DNA of 64,000 nt from Acanthaster planci (Eukaryota; Echinodermata; Asteroidea; Valvatida; Acanthasteridae): contig NW_019091513.1 of the NCBI RefSeq assembly GCF_001949145.1, positions 125,623 to 189,622 on the forward strand, in the 5' to 3' direction. Each line of letters begins with the position of its first letter. Positions within the stretch are counted from its first letter, which is position 1. Positions 1 to 13,412 of the stretch are shown here, piece after piece. The notes below the pieces were generated by a model. That model was given only the letters and a program-made list of their open reading frames with translations. It was not told the origin of the DNA and searched no databases. The translations under genes were made by a program, and so were the position numbers.

Positions 1-430
1 ATTAGGATTTTATTTACCGAGACATAAAACAGAGGTAGGGTCAAGGATATACGTGACTGACCAATGCTGACTAATTCTGGGCTTACACTAAAGTATCATT
101 ATATTCGCTGCTTTTCAAACCTTGACTTTTCAGGTGTTGTGTTAAAAAAATTTCTATTTGAAATTTACATTTCTGATAACCACAATACTCAAATGTATAT
201 ATCATTATGCAACGGCAATTTGGGATTAGGCCAATGGAGATCCATCATTTTTGTCGGCTGATTTACACTTTGGATGGGGCATACCGATTGTGAAAAGTCT
301 ACTTTTTAGATAAAGTGATAATTATGTAACTTAGTAACTCCAAAATTCCTGGACAGGTTTTGCTCTTTCACTGACGTAGGATAACACCATATACTCAGTG
401 TTCAATTGCCCGACAGTTTGCGAAAAAAAA

Positions 431-520
431 ATCACAATTATACCATGGTGCGACTCGAACTCACGACTTCCTGCTTAGGCCATGAGTGAAGACGTCCTAA
501 CCACTAACAATTTTGCCGGG
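431..520 (-). repeat. tRNA-derived SINE head or tRNA pseudogene
   Basis: Read on the minus strand the segment has a D-arm-like A box (TTAGTGGTTAGGACG) and, about 40 bases on, a T-arm-like B box (GAGTTCGAGTCGC) followed by ACCA. The acceptor stem does not pair, so this is not a functional tRNA. A tRNA-derived SINE head is the better reading. The SINE body could not be delimited. Confidence 0.45.
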
Positions 521-2485
521 GTCGGTAAGCAATGCCTCAATTTAAAACTGCATCAGTGCAGTCGCCGCAGCACACAGCAATATATGAACAAGAGAATTTT
601 TTAGCAATAATTACATCCAATTGATGATGAAGACCATGGTGTAACCGTATGCGTGGAGGAATGCGTTTTCATTCTTCCATGGGGTATGATACACATTCTT
701 ACTTTGAGAATAGTGGGTCATCTGTCGAAAGCAGATTAGGCAACTCCATAAAGGTTAAGTTGCAGGCATATCGCACCTTTGAAAACGGTCAGGAGAGATG
801 AATGTATTATGTATTAGGGCCTATTATCCCATAAACTTTCTTAGCATATTGATATGACCACTGAAGATTGCATTTTCACCACGCATGTCCGCCATATCTC
901 TGAAGAAAATGACCGTAGTGGCTTCTATAAGGATGCAACTAAGGAAAATTCTCCGCCAGGCGGAGGCGCTTAAAAGTACCCCTGCAAATTCTTTCGAAAG
1001 AGGAGTCTGTGTGGGCCAAAAAATTGTGGGACTGTGTAAGTAGCCCATGATTATCTCTGTAGATTCAGGGGCTTCCATTTGGGGCAAAGCAGACAAAAAT
1101 GTCAAAAATTGCCAGAAGAGCCCCCAAAAGGTGAGGGATCGTGTCATTTGAAAAATGGCTACTGGGAAGATTGTGGAACGTTCACATTTGGGGGGAGATG
1201 AGTTTGTTGTTGGCGGATAATTAAAAAATTTATTAGTTAACCTACTAAAATTTGAAGATCAAATGAAATCTGAAGGACCAAATAACGTGGGTTTTTTGTT
1301 TGAGAGGTCAGTCAGGGACTTCAGTCGTCCGCAATGGGGCCAAATGTTGTTGACTTAACACTGTTTCCAATGGAGCTTGAATTACATGTACATGTAGTTC
1401 TATTCTGTGCACCCGTAAGTTCGTGGTCACACACACACACACGATGAAGCTGGTCGGGTGCTCGTAGCACGTCGCATACTAATCATCTCCGAGATCCACG
1501 TGTTGTTTATCGCTGTCTGGTTCCTAGACCGCAAAGATCCCGGCTGCGTTCTATCTCCTTTCCGTTCAATGTCCAACTCGTACTCGACTCGTCGACGGTA
1601 TACGGGAGGAAATCGGAACGTGTGGCTAGTCTGGACAAGTGACGTACATGTACTTCTGAACACGACCAGATGAGCGCCAGTCCTAAGTTTTTTTAAAAGC
1701 TAACTACTTGATACACCTGGTATGTTTAACTAACTGTTTATCTTCATCTGCCAAAAGTTAAGTAAAAATAAACCATATTGTACAATTTGTAGACCTGCCA
1801 ATGGAAAGAATGACGCCGTTTTATATCCTGTGCACTTAACCTTTCAATTTTATGTATGTGGAGTGGTCTGAAAAATTCAAGGCCTAAGTATTTTCAAGTA
1901 AACGATTCAGTATTTTCCCTATCAAATTGAACTTTTCTGAACATGTTTTTGCTTTCTTAGGGCTAATAGGTCACTCAGTGTAGGGAATGATTACTGGCGT
2001 CCGTATATATGGTTATTATTATGGGAGTTGGAACTCTTTCCTCGCCAACTGGCAATGCTTGTGTTGTGGGGATTGTAAATTGGGGACCCTTTTACTGTAA
2101 TGGAAGAAAGAACTACATTTTACCTTTTGAATTTACCTTGGGAGATGACTGTGACATCATGCTTAATAACTGTAGGGTTGATGTTGTGAAAAGAGGGCAG
2201 GGGGTTGAGTTTTGAGGGAAATTGAGGGGAAAGAGTCACATTTTCTCACAATTTACAATTTGAAATTTCAGAAAAATAGGGTCAGGGCAATGAAGAGAGT
2301 GTTGTCTTTGTTTTTTGGGGAGACTTACCCGGTTTGCAAGATTAACAACAAAACACTGGAGCGCCCCCAAATATACAATCCCCATTCTTGTACCTACTGC
2401 ATGCACTCACGCTAAGCCTGAGTTAGGCCTACTCAATCATCTATGCCAATTGTTTACCTATTACTAGGCCTAGGGTGGCTTGGCC

Positions 2486-2572
2486 TACCCCCAGAACTGT
2501 GGGGTCTGACATCCCCTCTGCTCCCTTGTTGGAACAGGACGGACGTCGGACCCCACAGTGTTATGGGGGGTA
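2486..2572. mobile_element. Small inverted-repeat element (87 bp)
   Basis: The ends are near-perfect inverted repeats of about 29 bp: TACCCCCAGAACTGTGGGG on the left, with its complement ending GTTATGGGGGGTA on the right, and a ~27-bp centre. Related single arms or hairpins occur at 3975-4140, 32313-32370 and 32862-32930, so this is a dispersed family, probably a MITE. No target-site duplication was evident. Confidence 0.5.
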
Positions 2573-3974
2573 AGCTTGTCCTTGTGGTCGGACAATTTTT
2601 TATGGGTTTTAATACTATGGCTAGTGTTGGTTTTGAATGCAGCCCAGTTACATGTATGTCAAATCGGGGTAAATTTACGTTTACAAAATTCTGGATTGAA
2701 AGACTTCCATGTACATGTATACGGACAACACTTGATGCCCGCAGTGTACAAACCAGGAAGAGTTCTGTACAGATGCCAGTAATTCTTCCCTACAGTGACT
2801 TAATAGCCATCAGAAAGCAAACATAAAAAGATGTCCAGAAAAGTTCAATTTAGGAGGGAAAATACCAAGTCATTTACTTAGAGCACACTTACATGTACAA
2901 TTTTTCAGACCAGTCTCATAGGTTTTGTGCACAGGTTGTAAAGTGGTGTACATATAAATGTATGGAACTCTTTCCCACAAACCTACGTGTGAGACTTGTC
3001 TGAAAAAACCTGGCTAGGCCTAAGTAAGTGTTTTCTAAGTACATGTACTTGTAAATGCTTTGGAATTGTTTTGGGTAAATTTCATCTTTTTAGGACAAGT
3101 AATCACTTTCTTACAGCTGTTAGGTTGATTAAAATTAATTCCTTGTTTATCATCACTAACAACTATATTTTTGGGCAGGGATGACCTTAGATCTATGATA
3201 TTTGATATTTCAAGTTTGTATTTTCCAGACTTTTCATATCTAAAAGTACCTTTCTTGTACAGTATTTTCATACTTGAGTGTTCCATATACATGTACTGTA
3301 TCATAACAGCTTGATCAGATCAATCAATCATGGTTGAGGGCAAGTCTAGGGAACCAAAAAAAACGTAAGACCATTTTTGTTGTGCAGACACATCTGCAAG
3401 GTTGAAAAGGGCTGGAAATTTGTTAAAAAGTTGGGAATATTTATCAAAAAAAGTTGGGGTGGTAGAGAAAATCCGGTCACGCGGTAGTGATAAACTTGTT
3501 TTGTAAGTGAATTAATTTTAATTGGCCTTATAACATTTTAAGGGAAAATTCCACTTTCCTCAATCAAATCTCCCCAAAAGCCATCGAAACTGAGGGAAGC
3601 CTCTTTAAATCTGATGACCAATGGGTTTAAGACCATACGATTGACTATTTCTTGGAAAAAATCTGAGCTTTTACTTGCCATCCTCTCATTCTTCTGATGA
3701 AAGTGATCCAAACACATCGCACACTTGGCGTGTATCACACAGTGCGCAGGCTTCCATGTGTCTGGCATCGAAAAATTCTGCTTTCAGAAGGAATAGAACT
3801 ATCCCTTAACAAAAAGGGTGGGCATGGTGGGTTATGTAAACAGCTCAAATTTTACAAAATCCTTCGTACTAGGCTTGAGACATGATGTAGGGCATGTAGG
3901 CCTAGTACTTTTAGGCTACCTTGGAACAATGGGCAACACGTGGGAAAGCGGCAGACGACGAGGGAGTGCAGTGG

Positions 3975-4140
3975 ATGGCAAACCTCACAGTTCTGGGAGT
4001 ATACAGTAGGTCTAGTACAAGAACTGGGGTTTGTCTTCCGCCACGCCATTTCCACATTCACTCAGCATCCCTAGAACTGAGGGGTTTGTCATCTGCTATT
4101 CATGGCAGACGACAAACCGCACAGTGCTGGGGGCACACGT
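3975..4140. repeat. Related palindromic repeat copies
   Basis: The right half (about 4068-4133) folds as a hairpin: a TAGAACTGAGGGGTTTGTC arm pairs with GACAAACCGCACAGTGCTG across a short loop. The left half contains a further arm (CCTCACAGTTCTGGGAGTA). Both resemble the termini of the element at 2486-2572, which suggests nested or rearranged copies of one family. Confidence 0.35.
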
Positions 4141-4604
4141 AAAGGTGGACAAACTCACCCTACACCAACATCTTTGTTTCACTCAATTTAGATTTCTTTT
4201 ATCTGCCAAGTGGACAAGAAATTGGACAGGATTCTACATGCATGTCCAATTTATACGGACTGCATTATTAAAGGAAAATATCTGTTCTCTTCGTATGCAT
4301 GACCCAGTGGTGCTAAATGACCCAGTTTGTGCCATGAGTAATCAAAATAAACATTGTGCCATTTGCAAGACACCAAAATGTCCCATACTTCACCCCCATA
4401 CATGAACCTCATATTTAACTCAGCAAACAAAGGGTAAATCAGACAAGATTTACATATACGCAAATCTATTTGAGTAAATGATTGGCAGTTGTGCGTCATT
4501 GTGCATGTCATTTGTGTCCGCAGGACTAATGACAGTGTGGTAATCGAAGTTTTGCTGTACGTATGTGCAAAATGAAGCCATGTACCTGTCCTCTTTTAGC
4601 TGTG

Positions 4605-4740
4605 GTACGTCAGGCATCATGGAACATAAATCTCTTCACTGCCAGGCTAAGAATGTACATACATATAGCTTTCAAATTTTGGCCAGTGTGACCCGCTTTG
4701 GACCCTTTATTTGTGAAGTGACCTTACACGAATGTACTTG
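4605..4740 (+). repeat. Dispersed repeat, copy 1
   Basis: Shares an ordered series of short matches with 34738-34868: a CATCAGGCAT-like start, TGGAACATAA, a CACTGC(C/A)AGGC block, TTTCAAA(T/C)TTTGG and CCCTTTATTTGT(G/A)A. Divergence is substantial. The element class is unknown. Confidence 0.4.
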
Positions 4741-4900
4741 AATTAGTAGTACACTGGTATGTATCAAAGTGAGTGTGAGTGTTCAACATGCATAGTGTGC
4801 GTAATTACTGTACATTATAACCGCATACATAGATGGAAGTCCTAAATCTATAACCAACTGTAGCTTTTTAATTTAACCAGGTGATCACAGTGAACCAGTC

Positions 4901-7900
4901 ATGTCAGGTGTACTAGATGATATTGGAAGAAGTCTGTTCACTGTGTGGAGCCAACTGAGGTATGAACACCTGGTGGCAGGCGTCACTGGCGGCATCACAT
5001 CGACACTTATTCTCCATCCGTTAGACTTGATCAAAGTCAGGTTACAGGGTGAGTAGTATATCATAAGCGCACTTATGCCCTTTTGCCTGGAAGCATGATC
5101 ACAGTAGAAAAAATGTTCCCGGTAAAAGGGCGTAAGAAAGACACTCTCTTTATTTCGTAAAAAGGGATAGAGTTTACTATGAAATCAACACAGGCTGTGC
5201 AAAAAGCAATCTTTGAACAACTTATCAAATGATTTGGGAAATGTTTTTGTAATTATTTGCAAAGAAATCTGTATATTTCATTGCAGTGATTATGCTTCCT
5301 GGCAAAAGCGCTTACGACCTTCTGCCAGGCACCTGATAACTTAGGCTACGGTTTCACTTTGATTGAGCTATGCTATGGTGCCTCACCAAAACTGACTGTT
5401 ACAGTCTGCTTCCACATTGTGCAGCCCCATCTGTGCCAAAGAGCCCTTAGTTGACAACTGGAGAAGTTTGTGAACAGAACAGACATTTGAAAAACATGAA
5501 TATTACAAACATTCTACAAATCTACCAAGGTCAGCCGTGTGGGCTCAACGGCTCATTGGTGCTTGAATAATCACCCCCCAGCCAGCAAGTCCACAGAAAT
5601 ACCAGACCTGCAGAAGTACAGCAATTGGCGGCAATCCCTCATAGGAATAGATGCACCAGTGTAAAAAAGCTGAAAAAAAGAAATGGAAAGACATGTTCCC
5701 CTATTTATGGTGACAGAATTGTTCCTCCCATAGGTCCACACATTGGAAAGTAGAGACCTTGCCACCTTGTGGTTACTGGTGCATTTCGCATCTCAAGTTC
5801 TCAATGCATTTTTCACCTATTTTTTCCTATGGAATATACATGTTCAGTGCAAACAGAAATCAAAAACTGGTATTACTGTACTTTGTACAAAGTCTTGACT
5901 AGAGTAATTTGCAAAATTTGAACCAAATGTAACATCGCTAAGTTTTGGTTTCTAGGGGCCAGCTGCAGCGATGAGTTGACACACACCACCCCGAATCATC
6001 TACAAACAACTGGTTGAGAAATGCTGTGCAGAATGTCCATATATATGTTCCAATCCTGACCAAAAATGCAAGCTCCACTTAAGTGTGTGCTGTACAGATA
6101 CATACGTACTGTACACTGCATTTGGGATCATTCTGTAAATTTGAGCTGCTATTTTACCTGTCCACTTGTAAGTTAAGAACGCATTTTTTTTATTTCCAAG
6201 AGTGATTAAGTACTGCAGGACACCCGCCAACAAATAAAAGGATTGCCAAATTACACGGGTCAGGTGTAACAGGCACAGAAAAATATGTCACATTGGACTC
6301 CAAATTTGCAGACTGACCCTTTTGCACGAGTGTAGAGAGTAAGGCCTGGTCTATGTGTCATTCTGCTGCTGTGCTGAAGTCCGATAAGTTGAAATTTCTT
6401 AAATTTGGCACTTGGCTTTCAGACTCATCAGACTCCTTGAGCAGAAGCACCCCCTCATTGGTCGAGAAGAGCCATGTCTGTCGGGAGTGTACATATTATC
6501 TGGTGACACTACTGCAATACTTGTGTTTCATAATCGTTCGTGAACCATTGATGCACAGTTTCTACCAAAGGAGCCTCCTCGCCAGGAAAAGTGTGCCCTC
6601 TCTTGGTCAAGCTCAAGGCTCACACTGATTAAAAACATCAGCCAATCAAATCTACAAATGTATACACATACAATGCATGGCATGTTGCATCACGGTTTTG
6701 TTCTTTAGTGATGTCATTTGCAACTTTATGTTATGCCCACTTAAATGTAGATAGTGCGGCAAGGGAACTACTAGAACCAGTTGTACGAAGTTAACATATT
6801 AGCCAGTGTGCTCTTATAATCGGTACATCGGGCAAAGTCATCAAGCTCTGTCACTTACAAACTAAATCACATGTAGATGGCAGCGTTGATGACCTACATT
6901 GTATATGTCTCTTCGACCAATACTGGTAGTGTTTCATAAATTTTCAAAATGTACGACCGTGTACGAGGGCATCAAGATTATGAGTACAATGCCACTGCGG
7001 CTATGGCTTGTCATTGGATTATTACATATGCATAGCGACTTATTCATTTTATTGTGCATTTAATGTAGTTAATGATGGCCATACAACTCGTCCGACTTAC
7101 CAAGGCCTAGTTCATACTTGCCAGCAAGTCATCAGACAGAATGGATGGAGAGGGCTTTATCAAGGAGCCGTACCCAATGTCTGGGGAGCTGGGGCATCTT
7201 GGGGACTGTACTTCTTCTTGTAAGTACAGGGGATTCATTGTTGATAACACCATGGTTTCAATCCCTAGTCAGCTTTTATGTTTGGCTGGTTGGCTCTTAC
7301 TCAGTGTTTATTATTTTCTTTTTGTCCTTCCCTGTGCTAATTATTATTACCCAATTCAGATTAATATAACTAGTGTTAAGGAGAACCAAAATGTTACCTA
7401 GATTTAAATGAAATATTTGAGAAGTTGAGTAATGTTACTCTCATAAGTCTTGATGGATCAGTTGATTGGTCCCTCAGGGACGCATAGATGTTTGTACTGC
7501 ACACCCAAGGTACATACCATAGAAATGACTTTAGGGGTGCTTTACTGGGCATAACGTAAAATTGATGTAAAAATAGTTGGGATAATGTGAATTATTGACT
7601 TACATGTACGTGTACTCTTTTCCCAACAACGTATTTATGAAAGGGATGAAAGTGGTTTGTTTTAGATTAGTGGATTTAAATCAGAAGCCAGGGCTCTGGG
7701 CCTTTGTCTTGTTCTAAGCCACCCCATAGTCATGTCCTTCTAAGTAGAGAGTACTTCTTTATGCTTCTGTATGTGTGTGGTTTATGACAGCTACAATGCC
7801 ATAAAAGCCTACATGCAAGATGGGAGACCAGAACCGCTCGGGCCAGGCTCACACATGCTAGCAGCTACACAGTCGGGTATGTGTTATAACAACTCACCTA

Positions 7901-10900
7901 CCGATGCTGTATCTTGATTGGCTGCGACCCAGTCACATGCCATTCACTATTTTTGCTATCTTGCTTTCCACCGTGCCATTAGCAACGAAAGTACTATAGA
8001 GTACTGAAGCGTGACGTCACTAGAACCAGGAAGTATAGTGCAATTTAAATGGAGTACATGTGCGTGTTGGTTCGCGTGCTGGTTCTCACACTAATGCCGA
8101 AGAGGCATGGCCATCGGAGAACTAAGTATGCTTACAAGTCATCCTATGGCTGAGCTGATAGGGCACACCTGGCACGCACATAATGTTCCCGAATGACTGC
8201 CCACGTGCTTCATTTTGGGCATGTGCTGTTGGAATACCGAACTGTCTCATGACAGCATTTCCCTAACTAAGACTTACAGAGTACGTTTGTATTGTATAGG
8301 AGGTTGAGACATGACATTTGTTATGAAATCAAATCTGGCATTTCTTGCCTTCCCTAGTTTTCTGGTCACTTTTCACATTTTTTATGTGGATTCTGCAAGG
8401 ATATTTGTGTGATTTGGAGCTGTAGTTTAGGTGAATGTCATTACATGGCAAAAACGACAGCATTCATGATCCTACTTCTTGGTTGGTTTAGCCTGTAAAT
8501 CAGTTTGAATACCTTTTTGCAATGAGACATTAAGAAAAGGAACGAACTCACCACCGGGGCTTGTGTGATCAGTGAAGTAATGAAGATGGGTAGCTGAGGT
8601 GCTTTTCTGGACACTGAGAAGGGGCTGCAGTTGACAAAAAGTAACAGCAAGCCAATGAAAAAACCAGCAACACCCAGAGGTCAAGTGTAGGCTGGCCAGT
8701 TCTTTGTGGACTGAGTTAAGGTGACCGGTTTCCCATGGGATCAATAGTCCAAAAATGATGATTTTTACACCGGCATACATGTATGCACGAAATGTCACTA
8801 AAAGCAACCTGCCATGGACTGGCATCCCATCCAGGAGGAATAGAAATATTCTCAGTTGTTTCATGCCAAGGAAACCGGAGATAGACACCAGCCTAATGAA
8901 CTAAATTGGCTCGGACCAGACTTGCTTTATACTATGGTACAACATGAGAACAGACTGATTGCGCTCACTAAGTCCTGTGACCTATCAACAAACTTGGTAT
9001 CCACTGCAAGCAAAGTGTTTTATAAGTATCAGTTACCAAAAATAAAGCTGGCTGTAGGTACCGTACTCAGACTGGTGATGTACTGGGCACTATACCGAAA
9101 ATGGGTGTCACTTTTGATCAACAACACTTACATGTAAAACACACTTTGCTATGGGAGTGATAGCTACAGTAGGTCACGTGACTTGGTGGGCACAATCAGT
9201 CTGTTTGACGCAAATGAGTAATAAAAAAAAAATTAAGAATGGATAAAAATGCTATAAATGAGCGCAAATATAAGCACGTCTGTCTGCCAGCTAGCCACGT
9301 GCATTGTGAATATAATGTGTGTCTGTTTTTTTCCCTAGGTATTTTAACGTTACTGATAACCAATCCGCTGTGGGTGACTAAGACGCGTCTTTGTCTCCAA
9401 TATGAAGGAATGAGTAAAGGCGTACGGCTACATACATCACAAGGTGCCAAGTACATGTACAAAGGTATGTTGGATGCACTGTGGAAGATCAGTCGACATG
9501 AAGGCATACCAGGACTTTACAAGGTAATGAACAAGCAGAAATACTTTTATTATTTGTGTTAAAGGTACATGTGTTCAAGATCCAAACATTCTCCAAACTG
9601 TTATCAAGTCTCATACATCAGAAAGTTTGGATACTTTCCCTTATATAACAGAAATCAAACAAGTTTCCCCGGAGAAACAGAACAAAAGTGATCAGGTGAT
9701 TTGATATTAACCTCAGATATCGAGGAAACGTTCAATAAGTTCACAGTTGGGAAATTTAAGAATCTTAATTGAAGATCCGAATCAGCTAGCAATGCTTGAC
9801 CCTTGATGCAGGCTTGAAATATGCGTAATGGTGCACTTTGAGTCTCATCGATGGATGAGTCAACCTGTGATTTTGGGTAAAGGCAGCTAAAGAGGACGTC
9901 CCATCTCAACAAAACGTGTAGCATCCATCTCACGTCCATTGTAAACTTCACAGGGAAATGGTCCTTGAGGACTGGTCACCAACTCCTGGGGCAACATACA
10001 GCTCAGTCAAAAATCTTTGTGACTGTTCTGCTGCAGATTCAAACCTCTCCTCACTAGTATTAACTAAATTACAGAGATTATCTAGAACTTCCTTCAGAAT
10101 TGCACAATGTGTGATGTATATCTGGTCCCTTACATACAAATGTGATTCACATGGCACCTGATATTCCACTGCTATAATCACTTGACTTTGAGTTTCTGCT
10201 GATCAGAAAAGTAAATTTTCATTACTTGTGTCAGAAACGAAAAAAAGGAATTACGATCAGAAATGAGCTAAATACAAAACCAGTGAATTGCATAGTTTGT
10301 GAAATGAGGCATTTTAAAGTAATTGAATTTTCGTGATATTAGGCATGCTAGCATGCACTTGTACACCAGATCTGTTGATTACATCTATGATTATGGATTT
10401 TTGGACAGCGTTTGTTCAGATGAACTTTTGTGTTTGGAGGAATTTTCCAGACAAAACAGCTTTTGTTTTCATTAAGAATGTCGTTCTTCCTTTTTTTGTC
10501 TTCAGATTTCGCTCCAAGTGACTGTAGAGTAACATCATGCTCAATTCCTCTGCATTTTTCAGGGTTTGATACCAGGCCTTTTTGGTGTGTCACATGGGGC
10601 TCTTCAATTCATGGCTTATGAAGAATTGAAGAAGCTTCGACAAAGGGTTGGGGATGAATCAAGCAGCACAAAACTTGTAAGTTGTTTCACACTTTACATG
10701 TACACAAAGTGGTCAGTGGTTAACAAAATGGATCCTTGGTCACTTTCTACCAACTGTATATGGAATTCCTTGCATGGTGCTTGGTCGCAGTGGTGCAGCT
10801 GCGTACAGCAGAGGGAGAAGGGGATGGACTTCCCCTCACGCTATCTACTCCTGTGTTTCCTGTTGTACGGACTGATTGATCTGTCTTCTTGACATTGAAT

Positions 10901-13412
10901 GCAGAGTTCACTGGAGTACATCGTCTTCGCTGCACTATCCAAGATGTTTGCTGTGGTCACAACTTATCCCTATCAAGTTGTCAGGTCACGGCTACAGGAC
11001 CAGCATCACACGTACAATGGTGTCTTAGATACAATCCTGAAGACATACAGGCAAGTTTTGATCAGCATTGTACAGATATTTTACGTAATCTTTGCATGTG
11101 AAGTACAGAGGGCGCTTCAGACATTGAGGTTGGGACGTTTTTATTCTGTCAGCTTCTCAGTTTTTAATCCATTTTCATCACTGTTTGGTAGTCACATCTG
11201 GACTGTTGACTGCTGTATTTTGCCGAATTGCTGAGACATTGCCTTTTTATTAACCGATGATACTTCTGAGGGCTGATCTTTGGTATTGAATTTCTTCAGA
11301 AAGTGTAAGTGGCACGTACGTACAGCACACTACAGTGGACTTATAGGCGTGAATATAAAGATGGCCCCTGCGAGTACCCTGTGTTAGCTTCTCGTCTTGC
11401 TTTCGTATTTAGCAATTCAACACTATTTGATTGATTGCACTGCATGCTTGACATTATTACCTCTCACGTAAAGGCCATTGTTACGAGTACTTGGCCTTCG
11501 ATTCAACAGATACTCTCGTTGCAGGATATTGTATTTTAACAATACTACTGCTTGTTTCAACATACAACTCTCGGGGGATGTAGAATTGAACCCTGGTCCA
11601 GCATGTTCCTGTGTCAACACCTTTAATATCTATCACCAAAGTGTAAGAGGCCTGAAGTAAATTGGGTAGATACTCCCATGCCGGGTTCTCTGTTGACCAT
11701 ACCACCACGGGCAGGCCAGATGCTGGCATCAGTGTTCCAGTACTACCGGAGTCTAAGTCAAGCTACCTTTGTGGACCCGCTGGGCGTGGCAGGTCAGCCC
11801 AAGGTGTAAATCATGGTGCTGGCCCTGAACTGAGGGTACCCGCCGTGCTGTGGAGCTGTGTGTAGCAGGAGCAGCAGTTAGTCAAGTTCCCCTCGGACGT
11901 AGACTACCTCTCGCCGCAGTCCGCACCCACAGTACTGGTCAACAGAGCAACCCAGTTCCGTTTGGGTTTCTTATGTTCACCGGGCAATTTTTGTATGTAT
12001 CGGTCGATTCTTTATTATATTGTATAAATTTGTATTATATTTGTTAATTTCCTAGTTGGTTATTGGCTCATTATTTAAATTAATATAGTTTTAATTCTAG
12101 TTCAACTGGCACTTCTCCATCTTGGTTATTGCTGGTTGTCCTAAATATCCTGTTTACTTGTTTCTTTCTTCTTAAAACAAATTTTGCTGCCGTGTTGTTT
12201 TAGTTGATCTTTCCACACGTAACAAATAATATTTAGATTTTTTTAATCTGTTAAAAATCCCTGTAATTGGTGGCTTGCCGCTGTTGGTGATTTTTTGAAA
12301 TAAAATACAAAAAATAAATGAAGTGTTTGCTCTGTGATGAGGCCAGCAACCTAACCATTGCAGTGTTTATGCAGCCCAATAACACTTAGGCACCGTGGCT
12401 TTCCGTATGGAAACATGTAGTTGAAAGAGCGTCCATTCCAAGGTACATGTACTTGCAGAGTTTAAGCACCAGATGGCACTATGAGAGGGCATTTGTTGAT
12501 TTGGAGTGATTAATGTAGGGTGTGGCCTGTTCATCAATGTACAATAATTTGCTGCCGTATCTAGCAAAAGGACTGTATGAGTCTACTAGCCACAGTGTTC
12601 ATTAGGAAGACGAAAGCATCGATCAGTGACGTCGTTGTTGGTTGGTTTGGCTTAATAGACAGAAATTAAGCTGTGGGTGCCATCAGATGCGCTTGTATGC
12701 ACAGGGTTTATAACCAAGGAGTTTGACCTTCATGGCCTGTTTGGCGTCCAACCTGTAACTGTGTGTTGGGGATCTTGTTTTGATTGTTTTTCTTGACATG
12801 AGATATAAAGTACTTCATCTGTACAATTTTCATCATACGTAAAGCAATAAAATGTCAAAGAAAGGAGAAATGGGACAAAATAAGCGGAGTGAGCAGCATC
12901 TATGAATAATAGCACCCTCCATATAAAAAAATCTCAGAGCATATGTACAATATGTTAACAATTAAAATTAATTAAATACAAAATGTAACAGATAAAATTG
13001 AAACTAAAGTAAACTAAAAAATAAAATGTATTCCTGAGATAGCATGCCTGAGGCAAGAAAACAAGGGAATCTCATTCATGACATCAGGGAATTGTCTTCC
13101 ACTAGGACTGGTCTGTGTGCTGTGTATCTGTTGATGTTAGAGATTCTTTCTGCTTGGCTGTTGATTCATATGTCATCACTCCTAATGTTTCATTGGTTTT
13201 TCAGACGCGAGGGCTGGAAAGGGTTTTACAAAGGCCTTTCTGCAAATCTGCTGCGAGTTGTTCCTGCGTGCTGCATCACCTTTGTGGTGTATGAAAACAT
13301 CAGCCACATGCTAGCTTCACAGAATCTGCACTCAAGGTACACGTTGTGTAAATCTGCAGCATTATTGTTTCTGGAATTTTATTCTGACCTGTCACAACCG
13401 TGGTACCTATGA
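4901..13412 (+). CDS. SLC25A32: Mitochondrial folate/FAD carrier, SLC25A32-like
   Basis: An inner mitochondrial membrane carrier of the SLC25 family; vertebrate SLC25A32 moves folate and/or FAD into mitochondria. Coding exons: 4901-5048, 7069-7219, 7791-7876, 9339-9523, 10563-10676, 10905-11050 and 13205 to about 13412. The frame is continuous through all junctions. Three tandem carrier repeats are visible, with signatures HPLDLIK (residues 40-45), NPLWVTK (138-143, with the tryptophan typical of the folate/FAD subfamily) and TYPYQVVR (250-255), plus GLYQG and GFYKG matrix motifs. The ATG at 4901 is the first in frame and starts MSGVLDDIG. Intron 6 has a GC donor (AG|GCAAGT at 11051). The C terminus is uncertain: read-through to TAG at 13410-13412 gives 345 aa, while splicing at 13336|GTACAC to an exon after 13650 would give about 321 aa, nearer the usual ~315. 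Confidence 0.93.
8949..9205. mobile_element. MITE, family with CAGACTGATTG ends, copy 1
   Basis: Lies in SLC25A32 intron 3. The left end AACAGACTGATTGCGCTCAC and right end GGGCACAATCAGTCTGTT are inverted repeats that continue for about 60 bp with scattered mismatches (AAGTC, GTGACCT and CAAAGTGT blocks pair). There is no coding capacity. A second copy lies at 17536-17802. Confidence 0.6.
11465..12322 (+). mobile_element. Non-LTR retrotransposon remnant encoding a 2A-like peptide
   Basis: Lies in SLC25A32 intron 6. A short frame (about 11472-11660) encodes [11 protein letters not shown], which matches the 2A ribosome-skipping consensus D(V/I)ExNPGP, followed by [11 protein letters not shown]. 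The latter resembles the start of an AP-type endonuclease domain (N-I-x-S-x-R-G-L). 2A sequences at the N terminus of APE-type non-LTR elements are known from echinoderms. The frame stops at 11661, and the next ~650 bp hold no endonuclease or reverse transcriptase. The block ends in an A/T-rich tail (AAATAAAATACAAAAAATAA, to 12320) like a LINE 3' end. It could be an internally deleted element that kept its 5' and 3' ends. Boundaries are approximate; the 5' end may reach ~11340. Confidence 0.65.

Larger units (their letters stand above)
1..4900. other. Gene-free left flank with degraded repeats
   Basis: No coding exon could be recognised on either strand. The stretch holds a tRNA-like SINE remnant near 431-520, a short AC run near 1432-1441, a small inverted-repeat element at 2486-2572, related palindromic copies at 3975-4140 and a dispersed repeat at 4605-4740. 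Short ORFs here have no recognisable domains. A splice acceptor (AACCAG) just before 4881 suggests that the 5' UTR of SLC25A32 begins in an upstream non-coding exon somewhere in this flank, but I could not place it. Confidence 0.5.

Noticed and set aside
431-520. Functional tRNA gene
   Set aside because: Acceptor arms do not pair and the anticodon arm is not credible.
8472-8888. 138-aa minus-strand ORF in SLC25A32 intron 3
   Set aside because: No recognisable domain, no splice context and A/T-biased composition. Likely chance.
11478-11660. Viral gene because of the 2A motif
   Set aside because: The residues after NPGP resemble a LINE endonuclease start and the 3' end is LINE-like. No viral domain is present.
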